A DNA stretch of 64,000 nt from Monodelphis domestica (lineage: Eukaryota; Chordata; Mammalia; Didelphimorphia; Didelphidae). This document shows, piece by piece, positions 11,595 through 24,000 of this stretch. The DNA is taken from NCBI RefSeq assembly GCF_027887165.1, contig NC_077227.1, positions 547,925,189-547,989,188 of the forward strand, given 5' to 3'. The translations under genes were made by a program, and so were the position numbers. Numbering within the stretch: position 1 is the stretch's first letter; every line of letters begins with the position of its first letter. A model generated the notes under the pieces. The model searched no databases and was not told the DNA's origin. It worked only from the letters and a program-made list of their open reading frames with translations.

Positions 11595-11715
11595 TTAAAA
11601 TATAAGCTCCTTGAGAGCAGGATTGTCTTCTGCCTCTTTTTTCTCCCCACTAATTCAGCACAATACCTGGCACTTAGTAGGTGCTTAATGAATGTTTATT
11701 GATTTATTTCTCTCT
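11595..11715 (+). repeat. LINE L2 3' end
   Basis: 'taagctccttgagagcagga' followed by 'cctggcacttagtaggtgct' and the AATGAATG-type tail. Confidence 0.8.
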
Positions 11716-11910
11716 AGAGTAACCTTATATAAACTTTCAAGGTCGACATTAACTCAAAGAATTTATCACTTAATTTGTAGTCCTTGACATTCAGAAGATA
11801 AGTAAAGAGATCTTGGACATCAACTATTTGAAAATGTGTTATTTTCTACACATTTATCTTTTACTTTAAAAAATGAGATGCATTAGAAAAAGGTGCTCCA
11901 TAAATTCAAG

Positions 11911-13544
11911 CTATTGTCAACTTGAAATCTGGAGACCCCAATTCTGTTCCTGTCCCCTGAGAATTCACCCTGAGGGAAGTCCCAGACTTAGCCATTTCAG
12001 ACTGAATAACAGACCTTAAGGCATTTAATGGTCCTAGTTCCTTGGAACTAGTCCATCTAAATCAAATGTTAAGTATTTTGGCCTGGTAGTTTCTACCATC
12101 TATCAAAGTCCTCTCCCAGGTAGCCCAGACCTTGGCTGGATCTTTCCCAGATGATAATGCACAAAGACAATAGTCATTCTCGGTCACCTAGAGACTACCA
12201 CTACCACTATCTTTTAAAGTAGACCAATTTCTGATACCCCAGCCTCTGGCTATGATTTCTTCCCCAACCCTGTTTATATCCTGTCAGTGTAGTTTGGACC
12301 TTTCATTTCCTTGGTAATGTCAGTCAATCATACTTCCCTCTCCTTAGTCCCACATGTTACAAGGGAATCACTTTAAAAGACTGATATATATTAATTTAAG
12401 GTCGCCAAGGAATCAGCTATGTAATTCCTAAATGAAAAACTCAAGTCAGCCGTCAGCCTTTTTTGGAGTTTAATTACAATAGGAGCAAGAAAGGAATTGG
12501 AGATAGAGAGAGAGAAAAAGGGAGAGAAGGGAATAGGGCTTAAATACCCCTTCTGTTTAGGCTGGGCCAAAAGGCCCAAGCCCTTAGATAGCTGGGGCAA
12601 AGAAAGGAGATCAGTCCCTATTACTCACGTGTCCAAAATGGAGAAACAGTCTCAGAGGCCCCCACCTTCAGCTTCCTTCAGAGCAAGCTCCTCAGAGCCC
12701 AGGAACCACACCGACCAAAACCTCCTCAACCCCCCTTGGAGTCTCCAGACCCCCTATCTTTAAGGAAAACCCTCCAAGTTCCTCCCCTCAGTTCTCCCAT
12801 ATACCAATCCCTGTTCATCAATTTCCCTGTGCCAATGGAGGCTCTAGCTTAACCCAGGACCGCCCAGAGGTTTCTGGCTTTTGCACATGTCTGTTGAAGG
12901 TCATATTTTCAAATGATTAAATCTTTACTCCTTTGCTACAGCCCTTTCTAAATCCTGTTAACTTGAGTATGGTAGAGATTGGAATAATTAAATTTTGATC
13001 TAGGCTGCAGCCCTTACTCAATCCTATTAGGACTGAATAGGGTGGAGATTTATTCCAAGTATCTCCATTGTATCAATTCTAAAATCAATCAAGACTCAAA
13101 GAAATTCCTGTTCTATGCTTAAGCATAGGTCAAAGTCCTTTCCATTGTTCAGCAAAGGGTTTCTGTCCTAAAGTAATCTTAAGAAGGGAAGAGAAGGAAC
13201 CTCCCATGCCTATGGGGTTCCCATTCCAATAGACTATCAGTAAGAAATTTTCCAAGTATGAAATATCCCAATGGTGAAATTTCCAACATTTATAAGTCTA
13301 AGGAAATTTGAGGTTTACACACAAATGGTATATAAGTTCTCCAAATTCTATTGATCTTTGGAGAATCATCTAGAACAGTGATCCTCTCTGAGATACCAGC
13401 ATGCCAGAGCGCCAGAGCTCTGGTTTTTAGGCCCTTGACTTTGTGTAGCAGCCGAATATTGAACACTATCTCTTTCCTGATTAAAGACTTGGTTTTTCTG
13501 ACTACTTTAGTGGTTCTGTGTTTTTTTTTCAAGGTTAACACTAT
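11911..13544 (+). mobile_element. Solo LTR, family 1, interrupted by another LTR
   Basis: The host LTR runs from TGTCAAC (11915) to GTTAACA (ending 13540) with perfect 4-bp target repeats CTAT at 11911-11914 and 13541-13544. After removing the inserted LTR it is about 657 bp. The 3' part shows a TATA motif (TATATAAG, about 13331) and a poly(A) signal ATTAAA (about 13481), then about 55 bp of U5. It is the same family as the LTR at 9276-9969 and the 3' piece at 62.4 kb. No gag/pol/env remains. Confidence 0.82.
12355..13319 (-). mobile_element. Solo LTR, family 2, nested inside family 1 LTR
   Basis: A 965-bp TG...CA unit (TGTTACA to GTTTACA) with perfect 4-bp target repeats CACA at 12351-12354 and 13320-13323. 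It resembles the LTR at 42613-43570 in length and in shared words such as 'ggtcgcca', 'gagatcagtc' and 'tttccattgttcag'. Poly(A)-like ATTAAA lies on the minus strand, so minus orientation is inferred. It has no coding capacity; the short open frame at 12497-12763 is incidental. Confidence 0.8.
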
Positions 13545-13581
13545 CATCAATCATTATTAACTGGATTAAAAAACAGGTTGG

Positions 13582-13999
13582 GAAGTAGGAACTTTTTATC
13601 TTATTAGACTATAAGTTTATTATTTTTTAATTAAAAAAATTTTTTTTTTCCATGGCTACATGATTTCTCCCTACTCTCATCCCTACCCCCTTCTGGAGTT
13701 GACAAGCAATTCCACTGGGTTATACATATATCACTCAAACTCATTTCCACAGTATTTGTTTCTGTAAAAGAGTAATCCTTTAAAACCAAACACCCAAATC
13801 ATATACCCATATAAACAAGTCATCAATCACATGCTTTCTTCTGTTTCTACTCCCAGAGTTCTTTCTCTAGAGGTGGATAGCATTCTTTCTCACAAGTCCC
13901 TCAGAATTGTCCTGGATCACTGCATTGCTTTTAGTAGCAAAACCTTTGATGGTCCCACAGTGTTACCGTTTGTATAATGTTTGAGAAGGAGGAACTTTT
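13582..13999 (-). mobile_element. 5'-truncated L1, 15-bp TSD
   Basis: Antisense L1 3' end ('ccatggctacatgatttctc', 'cactgggttatacatatatc', 'cagaattgtcctggatcact'). Target repeats GAAGTAGGAACTTTT (13582-13596) and GAAGGAGGAACTTTT (13985-13999), one mismatch. About 45 bp of extra sequence with an AATAAA on the minus strand sits between the L1 tail and the left TSD. Confidence 0.8.
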
Positions 14000-14479
14000 A
14001 AATCAGAAAGTTCAGTTGGTTGCTCACTAAAAGATAATAAATGCGTGAGAAAGTACTGGACAAGTCTGTATCCTCTTTGGTTCTCTATCAGCCACACAAG
14101 CCTCATTTGCAATGATAAGGACATCTTGTGCAAAGTCAAAGAAACTTTAGGTTGGACAAATCAGAGTTCTTACTTTCTTCCGTTCTGGTTTCCCCCCTCA
14201 GATACCTGAATTCGTAGAGACTGGGGAAGAAGGGTAACATTCAAAAGGAGGCTGGGGTGTGGAGATGGGTGTAAATCCGAAAAAATGCAGCTAGTCTTGG
14301 GTTTGGAGAGACTCTCTGAGACCAGCGTAATCGACAAAATTGACAAAAATTCCATTTTATGGAAATTCACTTTGTGTATTATGCCAAAGCTCGGGGCTCG
14401 CTGAAAGCTGGAATTTCTTATTGTACAGCCCGGCTGGGTCAAATGCGAGTAAATAGAGGAAAGTAAGGGTTAACAGAAC
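14000..14479. other. Unique DNA upstream of ADI1 promoter
   Basis: Unique sequence with no repeat recognised. CpG frequency rises towards 14480. It may hold proximal regulatory elements of ADI1, but I see no diagnostic site. Confidence 0.4.
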
Positions 14480-14675
14480 TTTAGAGGCCCAGAACCCGGA
14501 CAACCTAGGCTCGTGACCTCAGGCCAGTGGGTGGCGCCATTAGGGTAACAAGTAAAATAAAAGCGCCGGGAGATGGGGGTGGAGCCTGTTGAGTCAGGTT
14601 CTCTGACAGCCTTTGCCCCTGCGTCTTTTTACTAGAGTTTCTCGAGTAAGTCGGGAGGCGTCCCACGGAACCGAG
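14480..14675 (+). promoter_or_regulatory. ADI1: ADI1 promoter and 5' UTR region, CpG-enriched
   Basis: CpG dinucleotides cluster here and through exon 1 to about 15100, unlike the CpG-poor surroundings. An A/T stretch AAAATAAAAG at about 14554 is TATA-like. A perfect AP-1-type TGAGTCA lies at 14590-14596. The start codon context is gagATGG, with a purine at -3 and G at +4. The transcription start cannot be placed from sequence alone; somewhere in 14570-14640 is likely. Confidence 0.6.
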
Positions 14676-14795
14676 ATGGTGGAGGCCTGGTATATGGATG
14701 ACTCTGAGGAGGATCAGAGGAGACCCCACAGATTAGAGCCGGAGCGTCCGGTCAGCCTGGCCCATCTGCAGCAGCTCGGCGTCTTTTACTGGAAA
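14676..14795 (+). CDS. ADI1: ADI1 coding exon 1
   Basis: Residues 1-40, starting MVEAWYMDD, the conserved ADI1 N-terminus. The ATG at 14676 is the first in frame after an in-frame TGA at 14604. The exon ends at codon AAA followed by donor GTAGGT (14796), phase 0. Reading through adds only Val-Gly before a stop. The segment after residue 9 is the part that differs most from human ADI1, as expected for this variable region. Confidence 0.96.
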
Positions 14796-17700
14796 GTAGG
14801 TTAGGGGAGCAGCGGGGAGCGCTCCCGGGAGCCTGGGGGGGAGAGCCCTGAAGAAACTCCCATCCTTCGCCATGATTCAGTTCCGCAGAGTGCCCGAGCA
14901 GAGTGCCTCCTAGTCCCCTGGCCTCCGGGAGGTGGGAGCCCGCGCCGTTGCTGCCCAGCTGGGACCGCCGTGACCTAGGGAGGTCCATGCCAGCTGCCGC
15001 TCCATGTTTATTGGCAGAGCTGCGAGAGGCTGCTTGCTGGCGGAGTGTGGGTGCAGCGGCATAGGGGTTGGGATTGCGGCCTAGGGTTCAGATCCATCCT
15101 CAGACGCTGGTTAGCACTGGGACCTGGGAACTTCGTGTAGTGTCTGTATAAAAAATCAGGGAGTTGGACGCAAACATTCCATGATTGCCCCAGCGGGGGA
15201 CTTGGAGTCCGGAAACTCATGTTCCCCGAATTCAAATCTGGTTTCAGACTAGTTGTGTGACCTCGGGCCTGTCATGTAACTTTGTGGCCTCAGTTTCCTA
15301 TTCTGTAAACTGGAGCTGGAGGAGGTAATGGCAACCCATTCCCATTTTTGCCGGGTCATTGAAGAATCAAACAAAAACCACTGTAATAGGATAATCCTTT
15401 CTACAGGGTATTGTGAAGATTAAAGATAGCTCTTGCCAAATACTTTACAAACCTTAAAACTGCTATATAAATATTGAATTTTAAAAAAAATCTTGGAACT
15501 TTCTCTAACCTCATGTATATGTACCTCATAAGTGAAATATGGGCACAAAGAGAATAGTGGAACGTAACTCAGTGGCTGGCACATAAAAGGCACTTAATAC
15601 ATGTTTACTAATTGATTTTCTTTTAGGGCTGTTCTGGGAGTTTCCAGACTTTAGCTCTTATGTCTTAAAACTAGGTGTAATGAAGTCAGTGGGGTGGCTC
15701 AGTGGATTGAGAGCCAAATCTAGAAATGGGAAGGCCTGGGTTCAAATGTAACCTCAGATACTTCCTAGTCTTGTGACCCTGGGCAAGTCATTTAACCCCC
15801 ATTGCCTAGACCTTACTGCTCTTCTGCCTTGGAGTTGATACACAGTATTGATTCTGGAGTGGAAGGTAAGGGTTTAAAAAAAAAACCAAAAAACTGGGTG
15901 ATATCTCAGAATCCTTTGGAATAAAATGAGATCAGTTATCTATGTGGTATAGTGTTTCAAAGTCAACAGAATGCTAAGCCAGTTGATCTTAACCTATTAA
16001 ATGTCATAGACCTCTAGGGTCACCTGGCAAAGCCTATCCCTTCTCAAAAAAAAAAAAGTTTTAAAATGAATGAAATAAAATACCTAGGATCACAAAGGAA
16101 ACCATATATAATTGATTAATTATAAGAATATTTTTTGAAAACAAGTTTGAGGACTTCCAGTTAAGAACTACCTTTGTAAAAAGTAAGAGGGGAGGCAGCT
16201 GGGTGACTCAGTGGATTGAGAGTCAGGCCTAGGTGTGACCCTGGGCAAGTCACTTGACCCCCATTTCCTAACCCTTACCACTCTTTTGCCTTGGAGTCAA
16301 TACATAGTATTGACTCCACCAAGAGGAAGGTAAGGGTTTTAAAAAAAAAAAGTAAGAGGGGTCTAATCTGAATCCCTCCATTTTACAGATTGGGAAACTG
16401 GGGCCCAGAGAAGGTTTTAAAGTACCCAAGGTCACCCAAATCGCAGATTTGGGATTTGAAGTTAGGAGCTCAGACTCCTAACTCCAAAATTATTTCCATT
16501 GTCCCCAAGACACCTTTTAATGTTGGGCTCATTCTCCTGGAGAGTGACTTTCTTGCTGTGAATCCTACCTTTCATAGGAACGTAGATTTCTAGCTGGAAG
16601 GAACCTCGGACCATCAAGTCCAAGTCCCTCATTTTATAAATGAAGGGAAGGGTACAAACATTTATTAAGAGATTTCTGTGTGTTAGCCACTGTGCAAAGT
16701 GATTTATTTCACTTAATCCTAACAACCCAATGCGGTTGGGATTCCCATTTTACAGTTAAACATGTCTTGTCCAGGGTCACAGCTAGAAAGTGACCAAAGC
16801 AGGATTTGAATAAGATCTTACAGACTCCAAGCTCAGTACTTTATCCATTTGTGCCACCTACCTATCTAAATGGAAGAAACTGAGGTTTAGGTAAATGATT
16901 TGTCCAATTTCATACTAACAGTAAGAAAAGATCAGATACAGGGTTTAAATCCATGCCCTCTGACTCCAGAACCAGTGCTTTCTGGGCAGGAAGAGGTGGC
17001 AGTAAGGAGAACTAAGTGCCCCCATTTTGAGAAAATATGCTCAAAATGTGCCAACCTGCAAAAAAAATGAGAGGTCCTTGTGAGAAAGTAGTGAGGAAAG
17101 GAATTGATTTGGAGGAGTAGATATGGATAGGAATCCTATCTTTGAGATACTATGACAAGTTACTTTGAACTATGGGTCCATCTCAAAAAACTGGACATGA
17201 TCTCTGGTTTTACTTTCTCCCTGATTGTGTTTGCTGTGCACAGGACCTTGTATACCAGGCTTTAAGGATGCAGACATGGAAAAACACACACTCTCACCTG
17301 GGAATTGGGAACTCACTCTTCAACTAGGGAGGGTAAGACAGCAAAGAAAGGTTCACGCAAAGTGCCTTGATTTGGAGGTAGAAGAGAACACTTGGAGAAG
17401 GCTTCTTGGAAAAGGTAGTGTCTGAAATGGATCTTAAGAGAGGAGGTGAGAATTAGAAGAGAAAATGAGGATGTTGGAGGGGAGCCCATTCCAGATAAGG
17501 GGATTAGTAGAAGCGAAGGAATCAAGAAGAAAGAAGAAATCAGGAATATTGGGCACTGGCAGTAGTACAGAAATTACATGTATTTCTAAGCCTTATGCTC
17601 CCTCTCTCTGCACCCCAGCAGCAGATTTGAAAGCCTAAATAGTTTTTCTTTGCTGTAAGTATTCTAGAATGACCTGCCATCCAGTTAATACCTTCCGTGT

Positions 17701-18019
17701 CAATCCCCTTGACATAACACAGGTCTTTGTAAGCAGGAAGTTGTTGAAAATTGAAATTCAACACCCCAGAGTTGCTGGCTCAAATTTAAGGAGGTTGATT
17801 TTTTAAGTCAGTTTTTTCTGTTTAGGCATCTTCAGTTTCTGACACTTTGACTTGCACATAGAGTTTTCTTAGCAGAGATACTTGGAGTAGTTTACTATTA
17901 CCTTCTTTAGCTCATTTTATAGATTGGCCGGTACTGGAGAAACAACCCCTGCCTTCAAGGAACTTAAAATTCTACTGTGTTTATAACATGTACACAAATA
18001 ATTAAATTACAGAGAGAGA

Positions 18020-18086
<67 letters not shown>

Positions 18087-21000
18087 GCTTAGCTGTAAAG
18101 TGAAAATAAATATTCTCTTCTCTTTTCCCTCTCAACATCAGAATTCCAACCATTTCTTGTAGGGAATTTTTCATATTTTTCAGATCATATGTCTCCTCCT
18201 TCTACCTAGAAATCCTTCCCTTAGTTCACACCTCTACTCTGCCTCTTGTTTCAGAGGCTGGAGCTTCATTGAGCCATCTTTTATTTAAACCCATCTCTCC
18301 AATGACTCCACTAATCCATAAGTGCATGGTCCCAAGTCATCTAACTGCTATTTAGGAGCTTGTTTAAGAGTTATCAATAAACTCTGGGGGCAGCTGGGTG
18401 GCTCAATGGATTGAGAGCCAGACCTGGAGACAGGAGGTCCTAGGTTCAAAATCTGACCTCAGATACTTCCTTAGCTGTGTGACCCTGGGCAAGTCACTTA
18501 ACCCCCATTGCCTAGCTCTTACCATTCTTCTGCCTTGGAACCAATACACAGAATTGATTCTAAGATAGAAAGTAAGGGTTAAAAAAAAAGTTATCAACAA
18601 ACTCAAAGCAAAAAGATTTTCATCTTAACTAGATCAGCCTCCAGTGAGGCAAAGTAAAACCTAGCATTCTGAATAGAAGTTTAAATCTCTGACCCGTTTC
18701 ATCCTATGCACACCAAACTAGTCCCTGGTGTCCGTCCTTATAGTGAACACTGTGCTCTGCATTTCGTTAACCAACAGATTGGAGACACAGAAGAACTCTT
18801 ATGATCATTTATAGTTCATATGAGACAAAAATCATATGAAAAAGCTTAAAGAAGTAGAGGAAATCATGTGAAAAGTATCTGCCTATGACAAGCACTGTGG
18901 AAGCAAGTTAAACTTTTAATGCCTTTTTTTTGAGACCAAGGAGAAACAACCAAACTTTAGACTATGCCATCTACAAATATTCTAATCAGGAATTTGAAAA
19001 TGTAGAACAGCAAGCAGGGGAGAGCTAGCTGCTCTGTAAATAAGGTTCTTAAGTGACGCTTCTGACTCAATTGTGGAAAAGGGAGAAGAAACCTAGGTTC
19101 TTTTTTCAGAGCTGCCATCCACAGAGTGACCAGGGACAAATCAACTTATTAGATAGCCTAAACTACCCAATCTAGAAAATGAGGAAACTGGAGCCCTGAA
19201 ATTCAGATTAAAGAGAGAGAGAAGAGAGTTATGTGCAGGGCATTCTGGTGGGCACTGGAGAAACAATCCCTGCCTTTAAGGAGCTTAAATTTTACTGAGT
19301 GTTTATAACATGTACACAAATAATCACATATATAGAGATAGAGAGAGAGATCTAACATCTACGATGCAATACCTGAATTGTATTTTGGAGAGGAATGAGT
19401 ACATCTGGGCAGAGACAGAAGTAGTTCTATAGTCAGGAAAAATGTGAAGAGGAAAGAATAAAGAGGCTGGGCTTTCCAAGTGACGAAACAACTTGAGCAT
19501 AGGTCCTGAGTGCTCATGCAGCATTAGACTGAGTGAAAAATCTAGGTGGGGAGGGATAGCTAGATAGAGCTAAGTGAATAGAGCTTCTGCCTTGGAGTCA
19601 GGAGGACCTGGGATCAAAGGTGACCTCAGACACTTCCTCCTTACCTTGGACAAGTCACAACCCCTAGCCCTTGTCCTTCTGTGTTAGAATTGAAACTAAA
19701 ACAGAAGGTAAGGGTTTGAAAAAACGAATATAGGTAGAGAGACTGGTCCATAGAGTTCAGAGGGTGTATATTTGGAAGTATTAAATCCTTCCCATTGTTG
19801 GTTAAGGTGGGGTGGCCCCAGATTTTGGAGGTTCTGGTAACAAGGTTGAGTTCAGATTGAAGCAAATTAGAAATAGTGAGTCTCTGGAAGATTTTCTCTT
19901 TCATAAATAACTTTTACTCAGTACTTAACAAAGTATGTTCAGAGTGTTTCTTTGAATTCTTGAACTGTTTTTGTAGATTGCCAGTTTGCATGAGCTAGTT
20001 GCATAGAAGAGCGGAATCTTAAGGAGATTTTTCTTAGTGGAGGGCAAGGCGTTAACTCTTTTAAGTATGCAATGAAGAAACCTGGTTTAATTTTCCACAT
20101 TCCATATTGAATACTATTGTTTCTGTACCTTCTATAGACATAATCGGTAACTTTAGCCTTAGCAAAGATTTGTGTGCACTCAAGCATGTAGCTTACATTT
20201 ATTTAAATTTGTGAAAACCTTAAAGTGCTCTTTCTAAATATGAGCTGTTTAATCTCCTTTCTTCCTTCTGGGCTTCTCAAAGTATTCACTCAAAGTAGTA
20301 GGGCATTAATCAGTATTTTCTAAGCCTTTTGAGATGGTAAGATACTTTATCTAGGTTCTATGTTGGGGAAAGATGATTCCTAAAAAAATAGAAATAAATT
20401 TGGATTAACTGTCTTTGCTAGTACCCTTTCTCTAGTAACTCCCTGGTAACTAGTTCAGTGCCTGGCACATAGTGGGTGCTTGATAAATGCTTGCTGAATG
20501 GATAAATGAATGAATTATGGACATAAGCTCTATTTTGCAAGTGAGAAATCTGAGAAAGGCACAGAGCTAAAAATGTTAGTCAGAATTGCAACCCAGGTTT
20601 CCTGATCTGATGCTTTTATATACTAGCTATCACCAAGACAAAGGACTTTATGATTTTTTTGTGCATGTGTGTGAATATATAATCTTATCTGCCTTTTTCT
20701 ATGGCTCAGTGTAACATTGGGCTCAGCAAAGTGCCATCTTTCATGGAGGCAAATATTCGCTCTTATTTTTCTTTTGCATACTTTACAGATAAAAAACAGA
20801 TAAATTGAAAGATATTAGCTAAATTTTATTTTTTTATTCCCTGCCCCAGCATGATTAGCATGATGCTCTGCCTACAGTAGGTACTTAATGCTTGCTGAAA
20901 TTACTTTTTTTTTTAAACCCTTACCTTCCATGTCAGAACTGATACTATGCATTGGCTCCAAGACAGAAGAGCAGTTAAGGGCTAGGCAACTGGGGTTAAA

Positions 21001-24000
21001 TTACTTGCCCAGGATCACACAGCTAGGAAGTGTCTGAGACCAGATTGGAACCCTGGACTTCCTATCTCCAGGTCTGGCACTCTATCCACCTAGCTGCCCC
21101 AGTGCTTGTAGAATTGAAATAACTAATCAACAAACATTTATTAAGCACCTTCTATATACCAGACATTAGAAGTTCCTAAAGATACAAAACCAAAAATAAA
21201 ATCGTTCCTGCTATAAGAGATTACCTTTCATCAAGGGAGACAACAACATATAAATACATAACAAAATAAAAGAAGATAATTTCAGGAGAGAGGCAGGTGG
21301 GAGGAGGTGATCAGGAAAGATGGAATAGCTCCAGAATATCTCATTGAGTTGGTGTATATTTAGCATATTAGAGTGAGTATTGAAGTTGGGAGACATGAAT
21401 TTGATTATTGGCTCTAACATCTTCTAAAACATTGATATCCTATTTGTTTATTCATCTATAAAATGGAGGTAATAATGTTACTTACATCAGAGGATTCTTA
21501 TGAGGAAAGCATTTTTCTCACTGGTAAAATGAGCTGGAAAAATGGCAAACCAGTATCTCCACCAAAAAACTCCAGGTAGGGTCATGAAGATTGAAAATGA
21601 CTGAATAACAGCAACAACTTAGAGATTAAATTTTGGCCTAGATATAGTGAAAAAAACTCACGAGTTCTCATGGAAGGAGTTTATGTACCTTTACAGGGCC
21701 AACTGGGTTAGGAAGAGGCTTGGGAAGCAATTTGACTGACCCCATCCATGATCACACCAGCACACTGTATAGGGAAGCCACACAGTCACAAGAAAGAAAT
21801 CAAAGCCATGGAAATCAAATTGAGTAGGACAGATGGCTAATTCTGCATTTTGGTCTCAGCTGATACTGATTCCTGGGCTGCATCTATGCACTAGCAGTCA
21901 GTCCTCTCGGTCTTCTAATCTCAGTACTTTGGTTCTTGGTATTCAGCAGACACCCTCAGAAAAGATGGAGCCCTTGGCTTATGGTTGGTCTCCTCCCAAC
22001 TCAGCAAGGAATGCCCTTCCCTTGGTCCATGGATTTTCCTAATTCCATGTGTTGGAAACACCCTAGTGGGACGACTTCACTATATGCAATTCAGGAAAAA
22101 ACCCATTTTGACTAATCATAGGAATGCATATTTTTAGACTATTATTACCATAGTGCCTCTAGTAGACTTTTGAGTCAGAGAAGTTTCAGGGCAGAGTAGC
22201 ATAGTGCAAAATTTGGCATCAAAGGATTTAGCCTGGAATCTTCTATTTGCCTTTGTGAACTTGTCTAAATTACCAAACTTGTCTGGGCCTCAGTTTCCTC
22301 ATGTGAAAAATGACGGGTTGGACTAGACAGACTCCACAGTCCTTTCCCTATCTAGATCAATGGACGGAGTACTGACCCTCCCTTCTAGAAATCCTGTATC
22401 TCGAAGTACTCTGAGGTAGAAGTGTTTTATATTGCCTGATATATCAAGGTGATTGTGCCTCGGACACCCAGTGACATGCATTTTCCTTAGATCTGTAGCC
22501 AGTGTAAATATTTATGTCTTCACATATTGGTTTATTTTCTTTTGGCATCTGACCTTATGCTTGTATAACTATGCTAGTATAGTGGGCCCAGAGACAAGGA
22601 CCAGCTCTAGGGATTTAATTTGTATTTTTATGGTTTCCTCCAAGCACGCAGCATATTGTGCCTTGCGTGTAATGGGCATTTGTTTGAACTGAACTGTTGT
22701 TGATGCAGTGGAGTGCTCCTCTGGATGTGGCTGCCCAGGATTGTTGTTGCACTTGTCTGGGGAACATGATGAAAAACCTGATAGGAATGAGTTTGACCGA
22801 GTCAGGCTGGCGACTGCCTTGAGCTCTTGTGCTGCCCAAAGGGGCTAAATCAATGCCAGATAGACTGGGGAAGGCTTTTCCTATAGGTCTAATTTCTACT
22901 CACTTAGAGTCTCCGGCATTAACCAAAAGCTGCAAAATCCCAATTTGGACACCTGGCCGGCCCTTCTCTGTGCTGTAGTGTTTGCATCTCATCTCCTGTA
23001 TTAGCCTCCCCCAGAGGCCCTGGCACTGATTCATTGGCAGCAGACAAGCAGGTGTGATGGCTGCATCCAGGGGAGGGTTGGCCGAATGGCGCTTCTGTTT
23101 ATTTCTGGTTACTCCCCCGATGCCTTCTTCCCTTGAGGGCAGCCTAGTGATGTCCAGGGGATTTATTCAAAATCTCTGGTTTGTCCATCATTTCTCAGCT
23201 GTCTATCCAGTCATATGAATTAGGTCCTCAGGCCAAGAAGTCAAAGGAAGGAAATCAGTATTTGTTAAGCGCCTCCTGTGTGCCAGGCACTGTGCTGAGC
23301 ACTTTACAAATATTATCTCAATGGATTCTCACCACAACATCATTCTTCTATCATTGTCCTCATTTTATAGTTGAGGAAACCAAGAAGTTAGATGACTTCC
23401 CTAGAGTCACCTTGTTAGTAAATACCTAAGGTGGCATTTGAGTTCAGGTCTTCCTGACTCCAGACCCAACCCTCTGCCCTGCCCCCCAGCGACCCCTGAG
23501 ACAGAAGGGCTCCCAGGGCTGAGCCATGACTATCCAGAACATGGCCTTCTATGAACTCCAATTTCTCTCCAATTTTTTTCTTGCTCTCAGCCCAGCAACT
23601 AGTTGGTGATTCAGTGGGGAATTGTGAGACTGCCCAAGCTAATGTGCAGCCAGTTTCACTAGCTTTGTTAACTGGAAAGTGCAGTGAGTGCCTAATGGAT
23701 AAAGCACGGGGCTTGGAATCGGAAAGACTCATCTTCCCGAGTTCAAATTTGGCCTCAGCTTTGTGATCTGGGCAAGTAACTTAACTCTGCTTGCCTCAGT
23801 TTCCTCATCTGTAAAATGAGCTGGAGATGGAAATGGACCTTTCCAGTATCTTTGCCAAGAAAATCCCAAATGGGGTCATCAAGAGTTATACACAGCTGAA
23901 ACAACTCAATAATATTAGCCAGAAAAGCATTTTCCAAGGCCATTTTTGAATAAGTAATAGTTTTTTGAAGCATCAAATTCATGCTGGCATTCCTTATTTT

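Noticed and set aside
9276-13540. Two related LTRs as the ends of one provirus
   Set aside because: They are in opposite orientation and each has its own target duplication; the interval between them holds unrelated L1 and L2 sequence.
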